This document shows positions 9,708-19,305 of a DNA stretch of 64,000 bases, in pieces. The first letter of the stretch is position 1; each line of letters starts with the position of its first letter. Source of the stretch: Colwellia sp. 1_MG-2023. GTDB lineage: Bacteria > Pseudomonadota > Gammaproteobacteria > Enterobacterales > Alteromonadaceae. The position numbers and the translations under genes are program-made. Under the pieces are notes generated by a model. It saw only the letters and a program-made list of their open reading frames with translations, was not told where the DNA came from and did no database searches. Location of the stretch: NCBI RefSeq assembly GCF_030546755.1, contig NZ_JAUOPE010000004.1:186001-250000 (forward strand), given 5' to 3'.

Positions 9708-9745
9708 CTGTATATACTAACAGTTATAACTGTCAGTATATACAG
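9708..9745 (+). promoter_or_regulatory. Two SOS (LexA) boxes before lexA
   Basis: Two 16-base sites match the gammaproteobacterial LexA consensus CTGT-N8-ACAG exactly at the ends: CTGTATATACTAACAG (9708-9723) and CTGTCAGTATATACAG (9730-9745). The second ends 11 bases before the lexA start. Paired operators imply cooperative autorepression, as in Escherichia coli lexA. Confidence 0.95.
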
Positions 9746-9756
9746 GAAATTGTCGA

Positions 9757-10380
9757 ATGACTAACCTACGACCACTTACGCCACGCCAAGAACAAATTTT
9801 TGATCTCATCAAAGAAAATATTTCTGAAACAGGTATGCCACCTACACGAGCTGAAATTGCCGATTTTTTTGGTTTTAAATCAGCGAATGCCGCCGAAGAA
9901 CATCTAAAAGCACTCGCTAAAAAAGGCTATATTGAAATGTTACCGGGCACGTCGAGAGGTATTCGTTTAGCTGAACAATTTACAGAAGAAGAAGGGTTGC
10001 CATTGATTGGTCGGGTTGCGGCAGGAGAACCTATTTTGGCGCAAGAACACGTTGAAGATAACTATAAAATTGATGGCAATTTATTCCACCCAGCCGCCGA
10101 TTATTTATTACGCGTAAATGGCGAAAGCATGAAAGATATTGGTATTCTTGATGGTGATTTATTAGCAGTTCATCAAACCACTGATGTGCAGAACGGCCAA
10201 GTGATTGTTGCGCGAATTGATGAAGATGTAACAGTAAAACGTTTTAAACGTGAAGGGAATGTGGTTTATCTTCACGCCGAAAATGAAGATTTCTCACCGA
10301 TAAAAGTTGATTTAGCAACACAACATTTTAATGTTGAAGGAATCGCTGTAGGAGTGATTCGTTCTGCAGATTGGATGTAG
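9757..10380 (+). CDS. lexA: LexA repressor
   Basis: A 207-residue SOS repressor with the usual layout. The N-terminal winged helix (residues 1-70) contains [12 protein letters not shown] and the recognition helix around SANAAEEHL. The C-terminal self-cleaving S24 peptidase domain has the scissile Ala89-Gly90 in GRVAAGEP, Ser124 in NGESM and Lys161 in VTVKR. Two LexA boxes lie directly upstream, so it represses itself until RecA-stimulated cleavage. It is monocistronic, with a hairpin following. Confidence 0.98.
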   Translation: MTNLRPLTPRQEQIFDLIKENISETGMPPTRAEIADFFGFKSANAAEEHLKALAKKGYIEMLPGTSRGIRLAEQFTEEEGLPLIGRVAAGEPILAQEHVEDNYKIDGNLFHPAADYLLRVNGESMKDIGILDGDLLAVHQTTDVQNGQVIVARIDEDVTVKRFKREGNVVYLHAENEDFSPIKVDLATQHFNVEGIAVGVIRSADWM

Positions 10381-10395
10381 TTTTCGTTTTTATTT

Positions 10396-10452
10396 ATTGC
10401 TGACTTCTATTCCCACCCTTTTAATAAAAGTCAGCAATTTTTCACTTTTTGT
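10396..10452 (+). terminator. Probable lexA terminator
   Basis: A ten-base stem, ATTGCTGACT / AGTCAGCAAT, is followed by a T5 run. The loop is long (33 bases), so efficiency is uncertain. Confidence 0.55.
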
Positions 10453-10699
10453 CACTTTTCAAGCTTTAGCCGAACTTTTATAAAGAATAATTCTTATTTA
10501 ACCTTAGTATTCTCAAACTAGATTGTTTTTTGTATAAAAAATATTCACTTGCATTTCAGCCCTTAATTATTTTATTAGAGTAATTGCTTGATTTTTAACC
10601 TATGCCGTCAGGCTATATAAAATGGACTTATTAACGTTTTAGAGTTGATACTCTATTGTAATTGTTAAGGTTTTTTATTTTTTTAAAGAAAATTAAGAA

Positions 10700-10713
10700 T
10701 TGACCTAGATCAA
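10700..10713. promoter_or_regulatory. FNR/EtrA-like site upstream of the cox operon
   Basis: TTGACCTAGATCAA differs from the FNR consensus TTGAT-N4-ATCAA at a single position. It lies about 180 bp before the coxB start, in a 438-bp gene-free leader (10453-10890) where I see no other gene. Control of an aa3-type oxidase by an oxygen-sensing FNR/EtrA protein is plausible. It is unproven. Confidence 0.5.
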
Positions 10714-10890
10714 GATTTAAGTAATTCTAGAACAGAAATTGAACAGAAATAATAATAAGGCGCACTTTAAGTGGTTAAAAAATCGCCAAGTAAAATAACA
10801 ACAAAAACAACTAAAAGAAATCAAGGCATTCGTTATTTTTTAATGGTGCTCAAGATTTTAAAAACTTAGAAAGGGTGGAGGAGATGTCGA

Positions 10891-12441
10891 GTGAAGAGAC
10901 GTAACCTAAGTTGGCTATTATTAGGGTTTTTAGTCCCTAGTATGGCTTGGGCAGATAAACAGTTAAATCTTACCAAAGGTGTTACTGATATAAGTCAGGA
11001 AGTATATGGTCTTCATATGTTTGCGCTTTATATTTGTACTGCAATTGGTGTTGTCGTTTTTGGCGCGATGTTTTGGTCAATTATGTTCCATCGCAAATCA
11101 AAGGGGGTAAAACCTGCTACTTTCCATGAAAGTACTAAGGTGGAAATTCTTTGGACAGTGATTCCAATCGTCATCTTAATTGGCATGGCGATACCAGCAA
11201 CTAAAACACTGGTTAGCATGGAAAATAACGATAATTCTGATATCACCATTCAAATCACCGGTTCTCAATGGAAATGGCACTATAAATATTTTGACCAAGA
11301 CATTGAATTCTATTCTGTTTTATCTACTCCTCGCGGACAATACGAAAATCAAAATGGTGTTGGCGAAGCAAAAGGAGAAAATTACCTTTTAGAAGTTGAT
11401 AAACATTTAGTGATCCCTGTGAATAAAAAAATCCGCTTTTTGATCACTTCAGATGATGTTATTCACTCTTGGTGGGTGCCAGATTTTGCCGTTAAGCAAG
11501 ATGCTAACCCAGGCTTTATTAACGAAGCATGGGCGATAGTACCTGAGCCAGGCATTTATCGTGGTCAATGTGCTGAGCTTTGCGGGAAAGATCATGGCTT
11601 TATGCCGATTGTCGTAGAAGTTAAGTCTGAAGAAGACTATGCCCGTTGGATTGACGAGCAAAATGAATTAATTGCGAGTGCTGCTGCTGCAGAAGCCGCT
11701 TCTTTAAATGCTTCACTCTCTAAAGAAGAATTAATGCAGTTAGGTGAAACTACTTACACGGCATATTGTGCAGCCTGTCACCAACCTAGCGGCTTAGGGT
11801 TACCACCTGCGTTTCCTGCGCTTAAAGGTAGTGCAGTTGCGACAACAGGTAGTGTTGCTAATCATATTGATATAGTGTTCAACGGTAAAGCCGGTACCGG
11901 TATGCAAGGTTATGGTAAACAACTTAGTATGAAAGAGATTGCGGCGGTTGTTACTTATGAACGTAACGCTTGGGGTAATGACACAGGTGATACGGTACAA
12001 GCAGCCGATGTTAAATCAGCTACTAGTGGTTCATCTTCCGCTTCAGCTGCCACCGCGGTTGAAAAAGTAGTGGATGAAGTTGCTAAAGCAGTAACTGCAG
12101 CACCTGCCGAAGATTTATCGAAAGTATATTCACTTGAAGAGCTGATGACTAAAGGCGAAAAAGTCTATAACACTGCTTGTGTTGCTTGTCATCAAGCAAC
12201 TGGCGCGGGTTTACCTCCAGCTTTCCCATCGCTTATTGGAAGTCCTATTACTACCGGAGATGTCAATGCTCATATCGACATGGTGGTAAATGGTAGTAAG
12301 AAAAATCCAAGTATGGCCGCTTTTGGTGCTCAATTGTCTAAAACAGACATTGCTGCCGTCATTACTTTTGAGCGAAATGCTTGGGGTAATAATACCGGCG
12401 ATGTTGTTCAACCCGCAGATATTGCTGCAAGTGCTAAGTAA
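10891..12441 (+). CDS. coxB: Cytochrome c oxidase subunit II with two C-terminal cytochrome c domains
   Basis: A 516-residue subunit II of a caa3-type oxidase. A signal peptide (ends SMAWA) and two membrane helices (about 43-66 and 87-105) precede the CuA cupredoxin domain with His192, Cys227, Cys231, His235 and Met238. Two tandem class I cytochrome c domains follow, with CAACH at 293-297 and CVACH at 430-434, separated by an Ala/Ser-rich linker (about 373-408). Subunit II with one or no haem domain is the common form, so the protein is unusually long. The GTG start is supported by GGAGGAG upstream; the ATG at 10883 hits a stop quickly. First gene of the oxidase operon. Confidence 0.95.
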   Translation: MKRRNLSWLLLGFLVPSMAWADKQLNLTKGVTDISQEVYGLHMFALYICTAIGVVVFGAMFWSIMFHRKSKGVKPATFHESTKVEILWTVIPIVILIGMAIPATKTLVSMENNDNSDITIQITGSQWKWHYKYFDQDIEFYSVLSTPRGQYENQNGVGEAKGENYLLEVDKHLVIPVNKKIRFLITSDDVIHSWWVPDFAVKQDANPGFINEAWAIVPEPGIYRGQCAELCGKDHGFMPIVVEVKSEEDYARWIDEQNELIASAAAAEAASLNASLSKEELMQLGETTYTAYCAACHQPSGLGLPPAFPALKGSAVATTGSVANHIDIVFNGKAGTGMQGYGKQLSMKEIAAVVTYERNAWGNDTGDTVQAADVKSATSGSSSASAATAVEKVVDEVAKAVTAAPAEDLSKVYSLEELMTKGEKVYNTACVACHQATGAGLPPAFPSLIGSPITTGDVNAHIDMVVNGSKKNPSMAAFGAQLSKTDIAAVITFERNAWGNNTGDVVQPADIAASAK

Positions 12442-12453
12442 GGAGGCAGAATA

Positions 12454-14061
12454 ATGACTACAGAAGCTATTCACGACTCGCATGAGCACGATGATCATCA
12501 TGATCACAAAATGACGGGTATAAAACGTTGGTTATATACAACTAACCATAAAGATATTGGTACTTTGTACCTTTGGTTCGCATTCATCATGTTATTATTT
12601 GGTGGTGCCTTAGCTATGATGATTCGTGTTGAATTATTTCAACCAGGATTACAATTTGTTGAACCAGACTTTTTTAACCAATTAACCACTGTTCATGGTT
12701 TGATCATGGTATTCGGCGCAATTATGCCCGCCTTTACTGGCTTTGCTAACTGGATGATCCCAATGATGATTGGTGCGCCAGATATGGCATTGCCACGAAT
12801 GAATAACTGGAGCTTTTGGATTTTGCCTTTCGCATTTTCTATTTTAATTGCTTCATTTTTCATGGAGTCAGGAGCGCCAAATTTCGGTTGGACCTTCTAC
12901 GCGCCATTATCGACAACCTATTCAAATGGTAGTACAGCGTTCTTTGTATTTGCTGTGCATATTATGGGTGTTTCATCCATTATGGGGGCAATTAACGTTA
13001 TAGTCACCATTATGAATATGCGTGCTCCGGGTATGACTTATATGAAAATGCCATTATTTGTATGGACATTTTTCATCACAGCTTACCTTCTCATTGCCGT
13101 AATGCCGGTGTTAGCTGGTGTGGTTACCATGCTACTAACGGATACGTATTTCGGCACAAGCTTCTTTGATGCTGCCGGTGGTGGCGATCCTGTCATGTTC
13201 CAGCATATTTTCTGGTTCTTCGGTCATCCTGAAGTTTACATCATGATATTGCCGGCTTTTGGTATTGTTTCAACCATCATTCCTGCTTTTGCTCGTAAAC
13301 GCTTGTTTGGCTATAGCTCGATGGTTTATGCAACGGCTTCCATTGCCTTCTTATCGTTCATCGTTTGGGCTCACCATATGTTTACTACAGGTATGCCTTT
13401 ATTTGGTGAGTTGTTCTTTATGTACTGTACGATGTTAATTGCGGTACCAACAGGTGTGAAAGTCTTTAACTGGGTGGCAACGATGTGGCGTGGTTCTATG
13501 ACCTTTGAGATCCCAATGTTGTTCTCAATCGCCTTTGTGATCTTGTTTACTATTGGTGGCTTTTCAGGCTTGATGTTGGCATTAACCCCAGTTGATTTCC
13601 AATATCATGATACCTACTTCGTTGTTGCGCATTTCCATTACGTATTAGTAACGGGTTCATTATTTTCTATCTATGCTGGGGCTTATTATTGGCTACCGAA
13701 ATGGACAGGGCATATGTATCACGACGGATTAAGTAAAGCGCATTTTTGGTGTTCGTTAATTTCGGTAAATATCTTGTTCTTCCCTATGCATTTCTTAGGC
13801 TTAGCGGGCATGCCTCGTCGTATTCCTGATTATGCGTTGCAATTTGCTGACTTTAATAAGTGGGTAAGTATCGGCGGTTTTGCTTTTGGTTTATCACAAT
13901 TAATATTCTTAGTGGTTGTTATTAAGTGTATTAAAGGTGGTAAGAAAGCTGAAGCGAAACCTTGGGATGGTGCAGAAGGGTTGGAATGGACGGTGGCAAG
14001 TCCGGCGCCATATCATACCTTTGAAACGCCACCTAATGCTGAAGATATTAAAGGACAATAG
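12454..14061 (+). CDS. coxA: Cytochrome c oxidase subunit I
   Basis: A 535-residue catalytic subunit with 12 transmembrane helices that carries haem a, haem a3 and CuB. It shows FGHPEVYIMILPAFG with the CuB-linked His-Tyr, the HHMF pair in VWAHHMFTTG, and HDTYFVVAHFHYV with the distal haem ligands. The N-terminus has a His/Asp-rich stretch (HDSHEHDDHHDHK). Such tails are common in marine homologues and might bind metal. It starts 12 bp after coxB and is translated from a GGAGG site. Confidence 0.98.
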   Translation: MTTEAIHDSHEHDDHHDHKMTGIKRWLYTTNHKDIGTLYLWFAFIMLLFGGALAMMIRVELFQPGLQFVEPDFFNQLTTVHGLIMVFGAIMPAFTGFANWMIPMMIGAPDMALPRMNNWSFWILPFAFSILIASFFMESGAPNFGWTFYAPLSTTYSNGSTAFFVFAVHIMGVSSIMGAINVIVTIMNMRAPGMTYMKMPLFVWTFFITAYLLIAVMPVLAGVVTMLLTDTYFGTSFFDAAGGGDPVMFQHIFWFFGHPEVYIMILPAFGIVSTIIPAFARKRLFGYSSMVYATASIAFLSFIVWAHHMFTTGMPLFGELFFMYCTMLIAVPTGVKVFNWVATMWRGSMTFEIPMLFSIAFVILFTIGGFSGLMLALTPVDFQYHDTYFVVAHFHYVLVTGSLFSIYAGAYYWLPKWTGHMYHDGLSKAHFWCSLISVNILFFPMHFLGLAGMPRRIPDYALQFADFNKWVSIGGFAFGLSQLIFLVVVIKCIKGGKKAEAKPWDGAEGLEWTVASPAPYHTFETPPNAEDIKGQ

Positions 14062-14070
14062 GAAATTATA

Positions 14071-14628
14071 ATGAGTACTGAGCAAGAGCAAAAAGCGTCA
14101 GATAATAAAACATCGAAAACCGTTAAAAAACTCGTGTTGGTGGTGTTTGCAATGTTTGGTTTTGGTTTTGCTTTAGTACCTTTATATGACGTATTTTGTG
14201 ATATCACCGGGTTAAATGGTAAAACGGCGACTACCGCTGCAAGTGTTAATGAAGATGGCATCGATGAAAGCCGTACCATTACTGTGCAATTTATTAGTCG
14301 AACGGCAAAAGGAATTCCTTGGCAGTTCGAGCCAATGATAAATGAAATTACAGTACACCCTGGTGAAATGAAATTAGTGAAGTTTTATGCGAAGAATGAA
14401 TCGGTAAATGACATTATTGGGCAGGCTGTTCCATCAGTTTCTCCCGGTAGAGCCGCGATTTATTTTCAAAAAATAGAGTGTTTTTGTTTCAACTCTCAGC
14501 CGCTTAAAGCACAAGAAGATGTCGAAATGGCTCTGCAATTTTATGTTGATGCAGAGTTACCTGAAGAAGTGAAGACCATTACTTTGTCTTACACTTTATA
14601 CGATATCACCGGCTCAGTTGAATCTTAA
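14071..14628 (+). CDS. ctaG: Cytochrome c oxidase assembly protein CtaG/Cox11
   Basis: A 185-residue copper chaperone that supplies CuB of subunit I. It has one N-terminal membrane helix (about 24-45, LVLVVFAMFGFGFALVPLY) and a periplasmic beta-barrel domain. The copper-binding pair is in ECFCFNSQPL. It is nine bases downstream of coxA, as in many proteobacterial cox operons. Confidence 0.95.
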   Translation: MSTEQEQKASDNKTSKTVKKLVLVVFAMFGFGFALVPLYDVFCDITGLNGKTATTAASVNEDGIDESRTITVQFISRTAKGIPWQFEPMINEITVHPGEMKLVKFYAKNESVNDIIGQAVPSVSPGRAAIYFQKIECFCFNSQPLKAQEDVEMALQFYVDAELPEEVKTITLSYTLYDITGSVES

Positions 14629-14658
14629 GCGATTACGCGAAAACACAGGGGAATAGTG

Positions 14659-15543
14659 ATGACTACAAAAAAATATGAAACATATTATGTACCCGCACAA
14701 AGCCATTGGCCAATTGTTGGTGCCGTTGCATTGTTTTTAATCGCCGTAGGCGCAGCAAATTATGTAACTGATATAAAAAATTCAACCTCAGGTTTCGGTG
14801 GCTATGTGTTAATCGCCGGTATCGCGATGGTGATTTACATGATGTTTGGTTGGTTCAATAATGTGATAAATGAATCAATGGCTGGCAAGTATAGCCACCA
14901 AATGGATAATTCTTTTAAGCAAGGCATGAGTTGGTTTATCTTTTCTGAAGTGATGTTCTTTGCCGCATTTTTTGGTGCTTTACTTTATGCCAGAACACTT
15001 TCGGTACCATGGTTAGGCGGTGCTGATAATAATGCAATGACTGGTGCCGTGTTATGGCCAGAGTTCACTGCGCAATGGCCATTGATTAAAACACCTGATG
15101 GTACAGAAACAACAGGTATGGGTTGGTATGGTTTACCGCTTATCAATACTATTTTGCTATTAACTTCTTCAGTTACCGCGCATTTAGCTCATGTTGCGTT
15201 AGAGCAAGATAAACGTCCACAACTAAAATTTTGGTTAGGGTTAACCTGTGTGCTTGGTCTAGTGTTTTTATATTGCCAAGGTTTAGAGTATGCACATGGT
15301 TATGCTGATGAAATGAAGCTTTATTTAACCAGTGGTATCTATGGCAACACCTTTTATATGCTGACAGGCTTCCATGGTATGCATGTTACCTTAGGTACCA
15401 TCATGTTAATCGTGATGTTGATCCGAGTATTTAAAGGTCACTTTACACCTAAGAATCATTTTGCCTTCCAAGCCGCAAGTTGGTATTGGCACTTTGTCGA
15501 TGTGGTATGGGTTTTCTTATTTGTGTTTGTTTACATCATTTAA
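14659..15543 (+). CDS. coxC: Cytochrome c oxidase subunit III
   Basis: A 294-residue seven-helix subunit III. Family features include FIFSEVMFFAAFFGALLYAR, LTSSVTAHLAHVAL, GLEYAHGY, and the C-terminal HFVDVVWVFLFVFVYII. I place the start at ATG 14659, six bases after AGGGGA, not the GTG at 14656. It is the last of the four first genes; a bidirectional hairpin follows after about 150 bp. Confidence 0.95.
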   Translation: MTTKKYETYYVPAQSHWPIVGAVALFLIAVGAANYVTDIKNSTSGFGGYVLIAGIAMVIYMMFGWFNNVINESMAGKYSHQMDNSFKQGMSWFIFSEVMFFAAFFGALLYARTLSVPWLGGADNNAMTGAVLWPEFTAQWPLIKTPDGTETTGMGWYGLPLINTILLLTSSVTAHLAHVALEQDKRPQLKFWLGLTCVLGLVFLYCQGLEYAHGYADEMKLYLTSGIYGNTFYMLTGFHGMHVTLGTIMLIVMLIRVFKGHFTPKNHFAFQAASWYWHFVDVVWVFLFVFVYII

Positions 15544-15695
15544 AAACTGAATGCGTCATTGATTAACTCAATAACTTTATCGAAGGTACTCAAGTAAAAT
15601 TTTACATTCCGTGCCTGCTTTTTGTTCTTGAGCTAATCAATTTAGCCTTAAGCTTTTACATAGAATATATAAAATTAAAATTTAGAGTGATTATA

Positions 15696-15727
15696 AAAAT
15701 AAGGCGCTAGTTAAGCGCCTTATTTTT
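15696..15727. terminator. Bidirectional terminator between coxC and the DUF2909 gene
   Basis: A 13-base perfect inverted repeat, AAAATAAGGCGCT / AGCGCCTTATTTT, with a five-base loop. A-rich and T-rich flanks let it terminate coxC on the plus strand and the small convergent gene on the minus strand. Confidence 0.9.
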
Positions 15728-15743
15728 CTGAACAAGGTTTCTT

Positions 15744-15953
15744 CTAATAAGGTCTTGGATTCGGAGTGATTACGCCGGTGAGAATGCCGACTAGTAATAG
15801 AATGACTATAACGACTGAAATCATGACTCTACGACCAATAAATTTTGACATACTTGGTTGGTTTGGATCATTTTTATTCATGATGATTAAGGCACGAAAC
15901 AGGTTATAAACCATAAAGGCTAATAAGCCGACAATGATAATTTTTATAATCAC
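15744..15953 (-). CDS. DUF2909-type twin-transmembrane small protein
   Basis: A 69-residue protein with two hydrophobic segments (about 2-23 and 45-64) separated by a short charged loop (NKNDPNQPS...GRR). Size and layout match the DUF2909 family, found beside oxidase assembly genes in gammaproteobacteria. It lies on the strand opposite to the cox genes, divergent from surf1. Its function is unknown; association with oxidase assembly is inferred from location. Confidence 0.75.
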   Translation of the reverse strand: MIIKIIIVGLLAFMVYNLFRALIIMNKNDPNQPSMSKFIGRRVMISVVIVILLLVGILTGVITPNPRPY

Positions 15954-16014
15954 AAAACCCTCTCTTTTTATTATGTTAGGTTATTCAGGTTGATATTAAT
16001 TTTTACGGTAATGT

Positions 16015-16773
16015 ATGAAGTTTGCTGATTTTAGAGAATATTTCAATCAATTAAACTGGTTTGTTGTTGTCTTCACTTTGCTTGTCTTTAGTGGATTAAT
16101 CAAGCTTGGATTGTGGCAAACGGCTAGAGCTATTGAAAAAGAGCAACGATTAACACGAATTAGCCAATATAAGACACAAGATGCTTTATCTATCGATGAA
16201 GTCTTATCGTTACAATCATCTCATGAAAATATCAATGACCTACCGGTAAAAATTCAGGGTGTTTTCAATGATGAAAAAATCTTGTTATTAGATAATCAAA
16301 CACAAAATGGTCGATTGGGTTATCGCGTATTACAAGTGATTACCCAAAACGATATTTCAGTGTTAGTAAATTTAGGCTGGGTTGAAGGCTTTATTGATAG
16401 AAGTAAACTACCTGAAGTTACACCTATATCTGGGCATCAACAAATTAAAGGTCATGTCAGATTAATTGAGCAAGGCTTAGTGTTAAGTGAAGAAAGTTAC
16501 TCTAATCCTACTTGGCCGTTGAGAATTCAGCGCATAGAAATTGACAAATTTTCACCACTTTTTACACAAAAGCTATTGCCCTTTGTTGTTTACTTAGATA
16601 CAAAAGAGAGTCTAGGATTTGAAAAAAATTGGCGTCCTATCGTGATGCCACCAGAAAAGCATCGTGCTTATGCTTTTCAATGGTTTTCATTAGCTACAGC
16701 TTGGTTGCTGTTAATGATCAGTGCTAGTGTATGGTTTATTAAACATAAACCGAAAAATAATAATAAAAATTAA
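16015..16773 (+). CDS. SURF1 family oxidase assembly protein
   Basis: A 252-residue SURF1/Shy1 homologue that helps insert haem a into subunit I. It has membrane helices at both ends (about 16-31 and 222-242). Between them a periplasmic domain carries LGLWQTARAIEKEQR, LLDNQTQNGRLGYRVL and VNLGWVEG, and near the C-terminus HRAYAFQWFSLA. It opens the second half of the oxidase locus and is followed 19 bp later by a small CxxxC protein gene. Confidence 0.93.
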   Translation: MKFADFREYFNQLNWFVVVFTLLVFSGLIKLGLWQTARAIEKEQRLTRISQYKTQDALSIDEVLSLQSSHENINDLPVKIQGVFNDEKILLLDNQTQNGRLGYRVLQVITQNDISVLVNLGWVEGFIDRSKLPEVTPISGHQQIKGHVRLIEQGLVLSEESYSNPTWPLRIQRIEIDKFSPLFTQKLLPFVVYLDTKESLGFEKNWRPIVMPPEKHRAYAFQWFSLATAWLLLMISASVWFIKHKPKNNNKN

Positions 16774-16792
16774 AATAAGAAAAAGGGTATCT

Positions 16793-17353
16793 ATGTCTTC
16801 GCCTCAAGTAAATAAATCACGTCGAACGTTATTAATCACACTGGCTGTATTCATATTACCTGTTGTTCTCGCTAAATTAGCATTAGAGCAGCATTGGTTT
16901 AATTACGGGGTAACTAACCACGGTCAATTATCCGAACAAGAACTGACATTAACTGACTTAGGCGTAGATCAGGCGGTGTTAAAAGAACAGTGGTTGATCC
17001 TTTATCGCTTGCCAAAAAACTGTCAACAATTATGCGAAAAAACCCTGCTATCGCTTAATAATACTTATACCTTATTAGGTAAAGAACTTCCTCGTGTTAC
17101 CCCTGTTGCTTTATACGAGCAAACGTTAACGGAAAAACAATTAACTAATTTACGTCATGCCAAGTGGCAGCAAATATCGTTACCAGAACAAGCCAATGAA
17201 CATATTGCAACGAATCAGTTAGTGATTGTTGATCCCTTAGGCAATGTAGTAATGTCTTATCAAGGTCCAAAAGAAAAAGCCGGTTTAGTATCTTTTGATA
17301 AAGCGATACTTGCTGATATGAAGAAATTATTGAAATATTCAAGGATTGGTTAA
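16793..17353 (+). CDS. Membrane-anchored CxxxC protein of the oxidase cluster (SCO-like remnant fold?)
   Basis: A 186-residue protein with one N-terminal membrane helix (about 13-30) and a periplasmic domain. It contains KNCQQLCEKTL, a CxxxC spacing like that of SCO proteins, and later LVIVDPLGNVVMSYQG, which resembles the end of a thioredoxin fold. No equivalent of the SCO distal His is obvious. Homologues of this kind occur between surf1 and ctaA in Alteromonadales and are usually called hypothetical. Start 16793 is preferred because AAAGGG lies upstream. A copper or thiol role in CuA assembly is inference. Confidence 0.7.
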   Translation: MSSPQVNKSRRTLLITLAVFILPVVLAKLALEQHWFNYGVTNHGQLSEQELTLTDLGVDQAVLKEQWLILYRLPKNCQQLCEKTLLSLNNTYTLLGKELPRVTPVALYEQTLTEKQLTNLRHAKWQQISLPEQANEHIATNQLVIVDPLGNVVMSYQGPKEKAGLVSFDKAILADMKKLLKYSRIG

Positions 17354-17354
17354 T

Positions 17355-18362
17355 ATGCAGTCTAAAAGTACAAAAAATATTAGACGACTTGTCCTTGTCA
17401 GTATCTTACTCGCGATTATTGTTGTCACCTTAGGCGCTTATACTCGTTTAACGCATGCTGGCTTAGGTTGTCCTGATTGGCCAGGTTGTTATGGGTTATT
17501 AGACGTACCGGAGTCGTCAGAGCAAATTTCAAAAGCAGAACAAGCTTTTCCAGATAGACCTGTTGAACCTGAGAAAGCGTGGAATGAAATGATCCATCGC
17601 TACTTTGCTGGTGCGTTAGGCTTATTTATTTTAGCCATTGCTATTTTATCGATAAAAAATCGAGAGCAGGGAACACCGCTATTTCTCCCCTTGTTGATTT
17701 TATGTGTGGTTATTTTCCAGGCCGCATTGGGGATGTGGACAGTTACCTTAATGTTAATGCCTGTGGTGGTAATGGGGCATTTACTTGGTGGATTTACAAC
17801 CTTGTGTTTATTGTTTTTGCTGTATTTAAGATTAAATCCATATCGAGTACCTGGTGGCGATCCTGCCGTGAGACGCTATGCTCGCTATGGTTTATTAGGC
17901 GTGGTTATTTTAACCGGGCAAATAGCGCTAGGTGGCTGGACGTCGTCTAATTATGCTGCGCTAGTTTGTACTGAATTACCGATTTGTCAGGCAGGTTGGG
18001 TAGAAGAATTCACCATTGAAGTGGCTTTTGATTTGATACCACCAGAGCGTGATACCTACGAACATGGTCATTTAGGGCATTATGAACGTGTCACAATACA
18101 TGTAATGCATCGTTTTGGCGCTATTATCACCGCGATTTACTTGTTGTGGCTAGCCGGTACCATTTTCATCAAGGCTAATACGCGATTCTTTAAAAATACT
18201 GCTATCGGTTTAATAGCGGTATTAACCACACAGATAGCATTAGGGGTGAGTAATATTTGGTTTTCATTACCACTATCTGTGGCGGTCAGTCATAACATTG
18301 TTGCAGCGTTCTTAATGTTAATGTTAATTTTATTAACCTATAGTTTGAAACGAAAAGCCTAG
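17355..18362 (+). CDS. ctaA: Haem A synthase
   Basis: A 335-residue eight-helix CtaA/Cox15 protein that oxidises haem O to haem A. It shows [18 protein letters not shown] near the N-terminus, [12 protein letters not shown] with a haem-ligand His, a second-half repeat beginning [19 protein letters not shown], and [11 protein letters not shown]. Start ATG 17355 lies one base after the preceding stop. It acts with the downstream farnesyltransferase. Confidence 0.95.
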   Translation: MQSKSTKNIRRLVLVSILLAIIVVTLGAYTRLTHAGLGCPDWPGCYGLLDVPESSEQISKAEQAFPDRPVEPEKAWNEMIHRYFAGALGLFILAIAILSIKNREQGTPLFLPLLILCVVIFQAALGMWTVTLMLMPVVVMGHLLGGFTTLCLLFLLYLRLNPYRVPGGDPAVRRYARYGLLGVVILTGQIALGGWTSSNYAALVCTELPICQAGWVEEFTIEVAFDLIPPERDTYEHGHLGHYERVTIHVMHRFGAIITAIYLLWLAGTIFIKANTRFFKNTAIGLIAVLTTQIALGVSNIWFSLPLSVAVSHNIVAAFLMLMLILLTYSLKRKA

Positions 18363-18370
18363 GAGTAAGA

Positions 18371-19288
18371 ATGAGTAGTGATATTTCTTCAGTAGAGGCT
18401 GATGTGAGTAAAGAATTAACGGCAAGCTGGCGTGATTATTATGAAATCACTAAACCACGCGTGGTCGCTTTATTAGTATTAACGGCTTTAGTGGGTATGT
18501 GTTTGTCGGTGCCTGGCGCTATTCCTTGGCAGGTTTTAATTCCTTCAATGCTTGGTATTGGTTTTCTTTCATCTGCCGCCGCCGCAATTAATCATATCGT
18601 TGATGAACGTATAGATAGTGTTATGGGCCGAACTTACAACAGACCTGTAGCAACTGGCCGACTAGATCCGAAAAATGCCGCCCTATTTGCCATGCTATTA
18701 GCGGTCTCTGGTTTTGCAATTTTATATAGCTTTGTAAATCCTTTAACGGCTTGGTTAACCTTCTCGGGCTTAGTGGGTTACAGTTTTATTTATACCATGT
18801 ATTTAAAGCGCGCTACGCCACAAAACATCACAATTGGTGGTTTAGCCGGAGCTATTCCTCCTTTGTTGGGTTGGACGGCAATGACGAATGAAATTCATCC
18901 TAATGCACTGCTGTTAGTCTTGTTAATTTTTACGTGGACCCCACCACACTTTTGGGCGTTAGCTATTCATCGTAAAGATGAATATGCGAAAGTTAACATT
19001 CCAATGTTGCCTGTTACACACGGCGTGAACTTTACAAAAACACAAATTCTTTTATATACCGTTTTATTGTTTGTTGTTGGCTTATTGCCTTATCTTGTTG
19101 GGATGAGTAATTGGCTGTATTTAATTGGTGCTGTTGTACTGAACATCATGTTTTTTGTTTATGCGTGGAAGCTAAAATTTAATGCCGATGAAAGTACCGC
19201 AATGGACACCTTTAAGTTTTCGATTATCCATTTAATGTTGCTGTTTATTATTTTATTGGTTGATCATTATGTACTGCCAATTAACTAG
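18371..19288 (+). CDS. ctaB: Protoheme IX farnesyltransferase (haem O synthase)
   Basis: A 305-residue UbiA-superfamily membrane prenyltransferase (CtaB/CyoE) that makes haem O. It has [15 protein letters not shown] at the start, [19 protein letters not shown] with the Asp-rich prenyl-diphosphate site, [13 protein letters not shown], and [17 protein letters not shown]. It follows ctaA by eight bases, with AGGAG before the start. Confidence 0.96.
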   Translation: MSSDISSVEADVSKELTASWRDYYEITKPRVVALLVLTALVGMCLSVPGAIPWQVLIPSMLGIGFLSSAAAAINHIVDERIDSVMGRTYNRPVATGRLDPKNAALFAMLLAVSGFAILYSFVNPLTAWLTFSGLVGYSFIYTMYLKRATPQNITIGGLAGAIPPLLGWTAMTNEIHPNALLLVLLIFTWTPPHFWALAIHRKDEYAKVNIPMLPVTHGVNFTKTQILLYTVLLFVVGLLPYLVGMSNWLYLIGAVVLNIMFFVYAWKLKFNADESTAMDTFKFSIIHLMLLFIILLVDHYVLPIN

Positions 19289-19305
19289 TTATTAAGGATA
19301 ATCTT

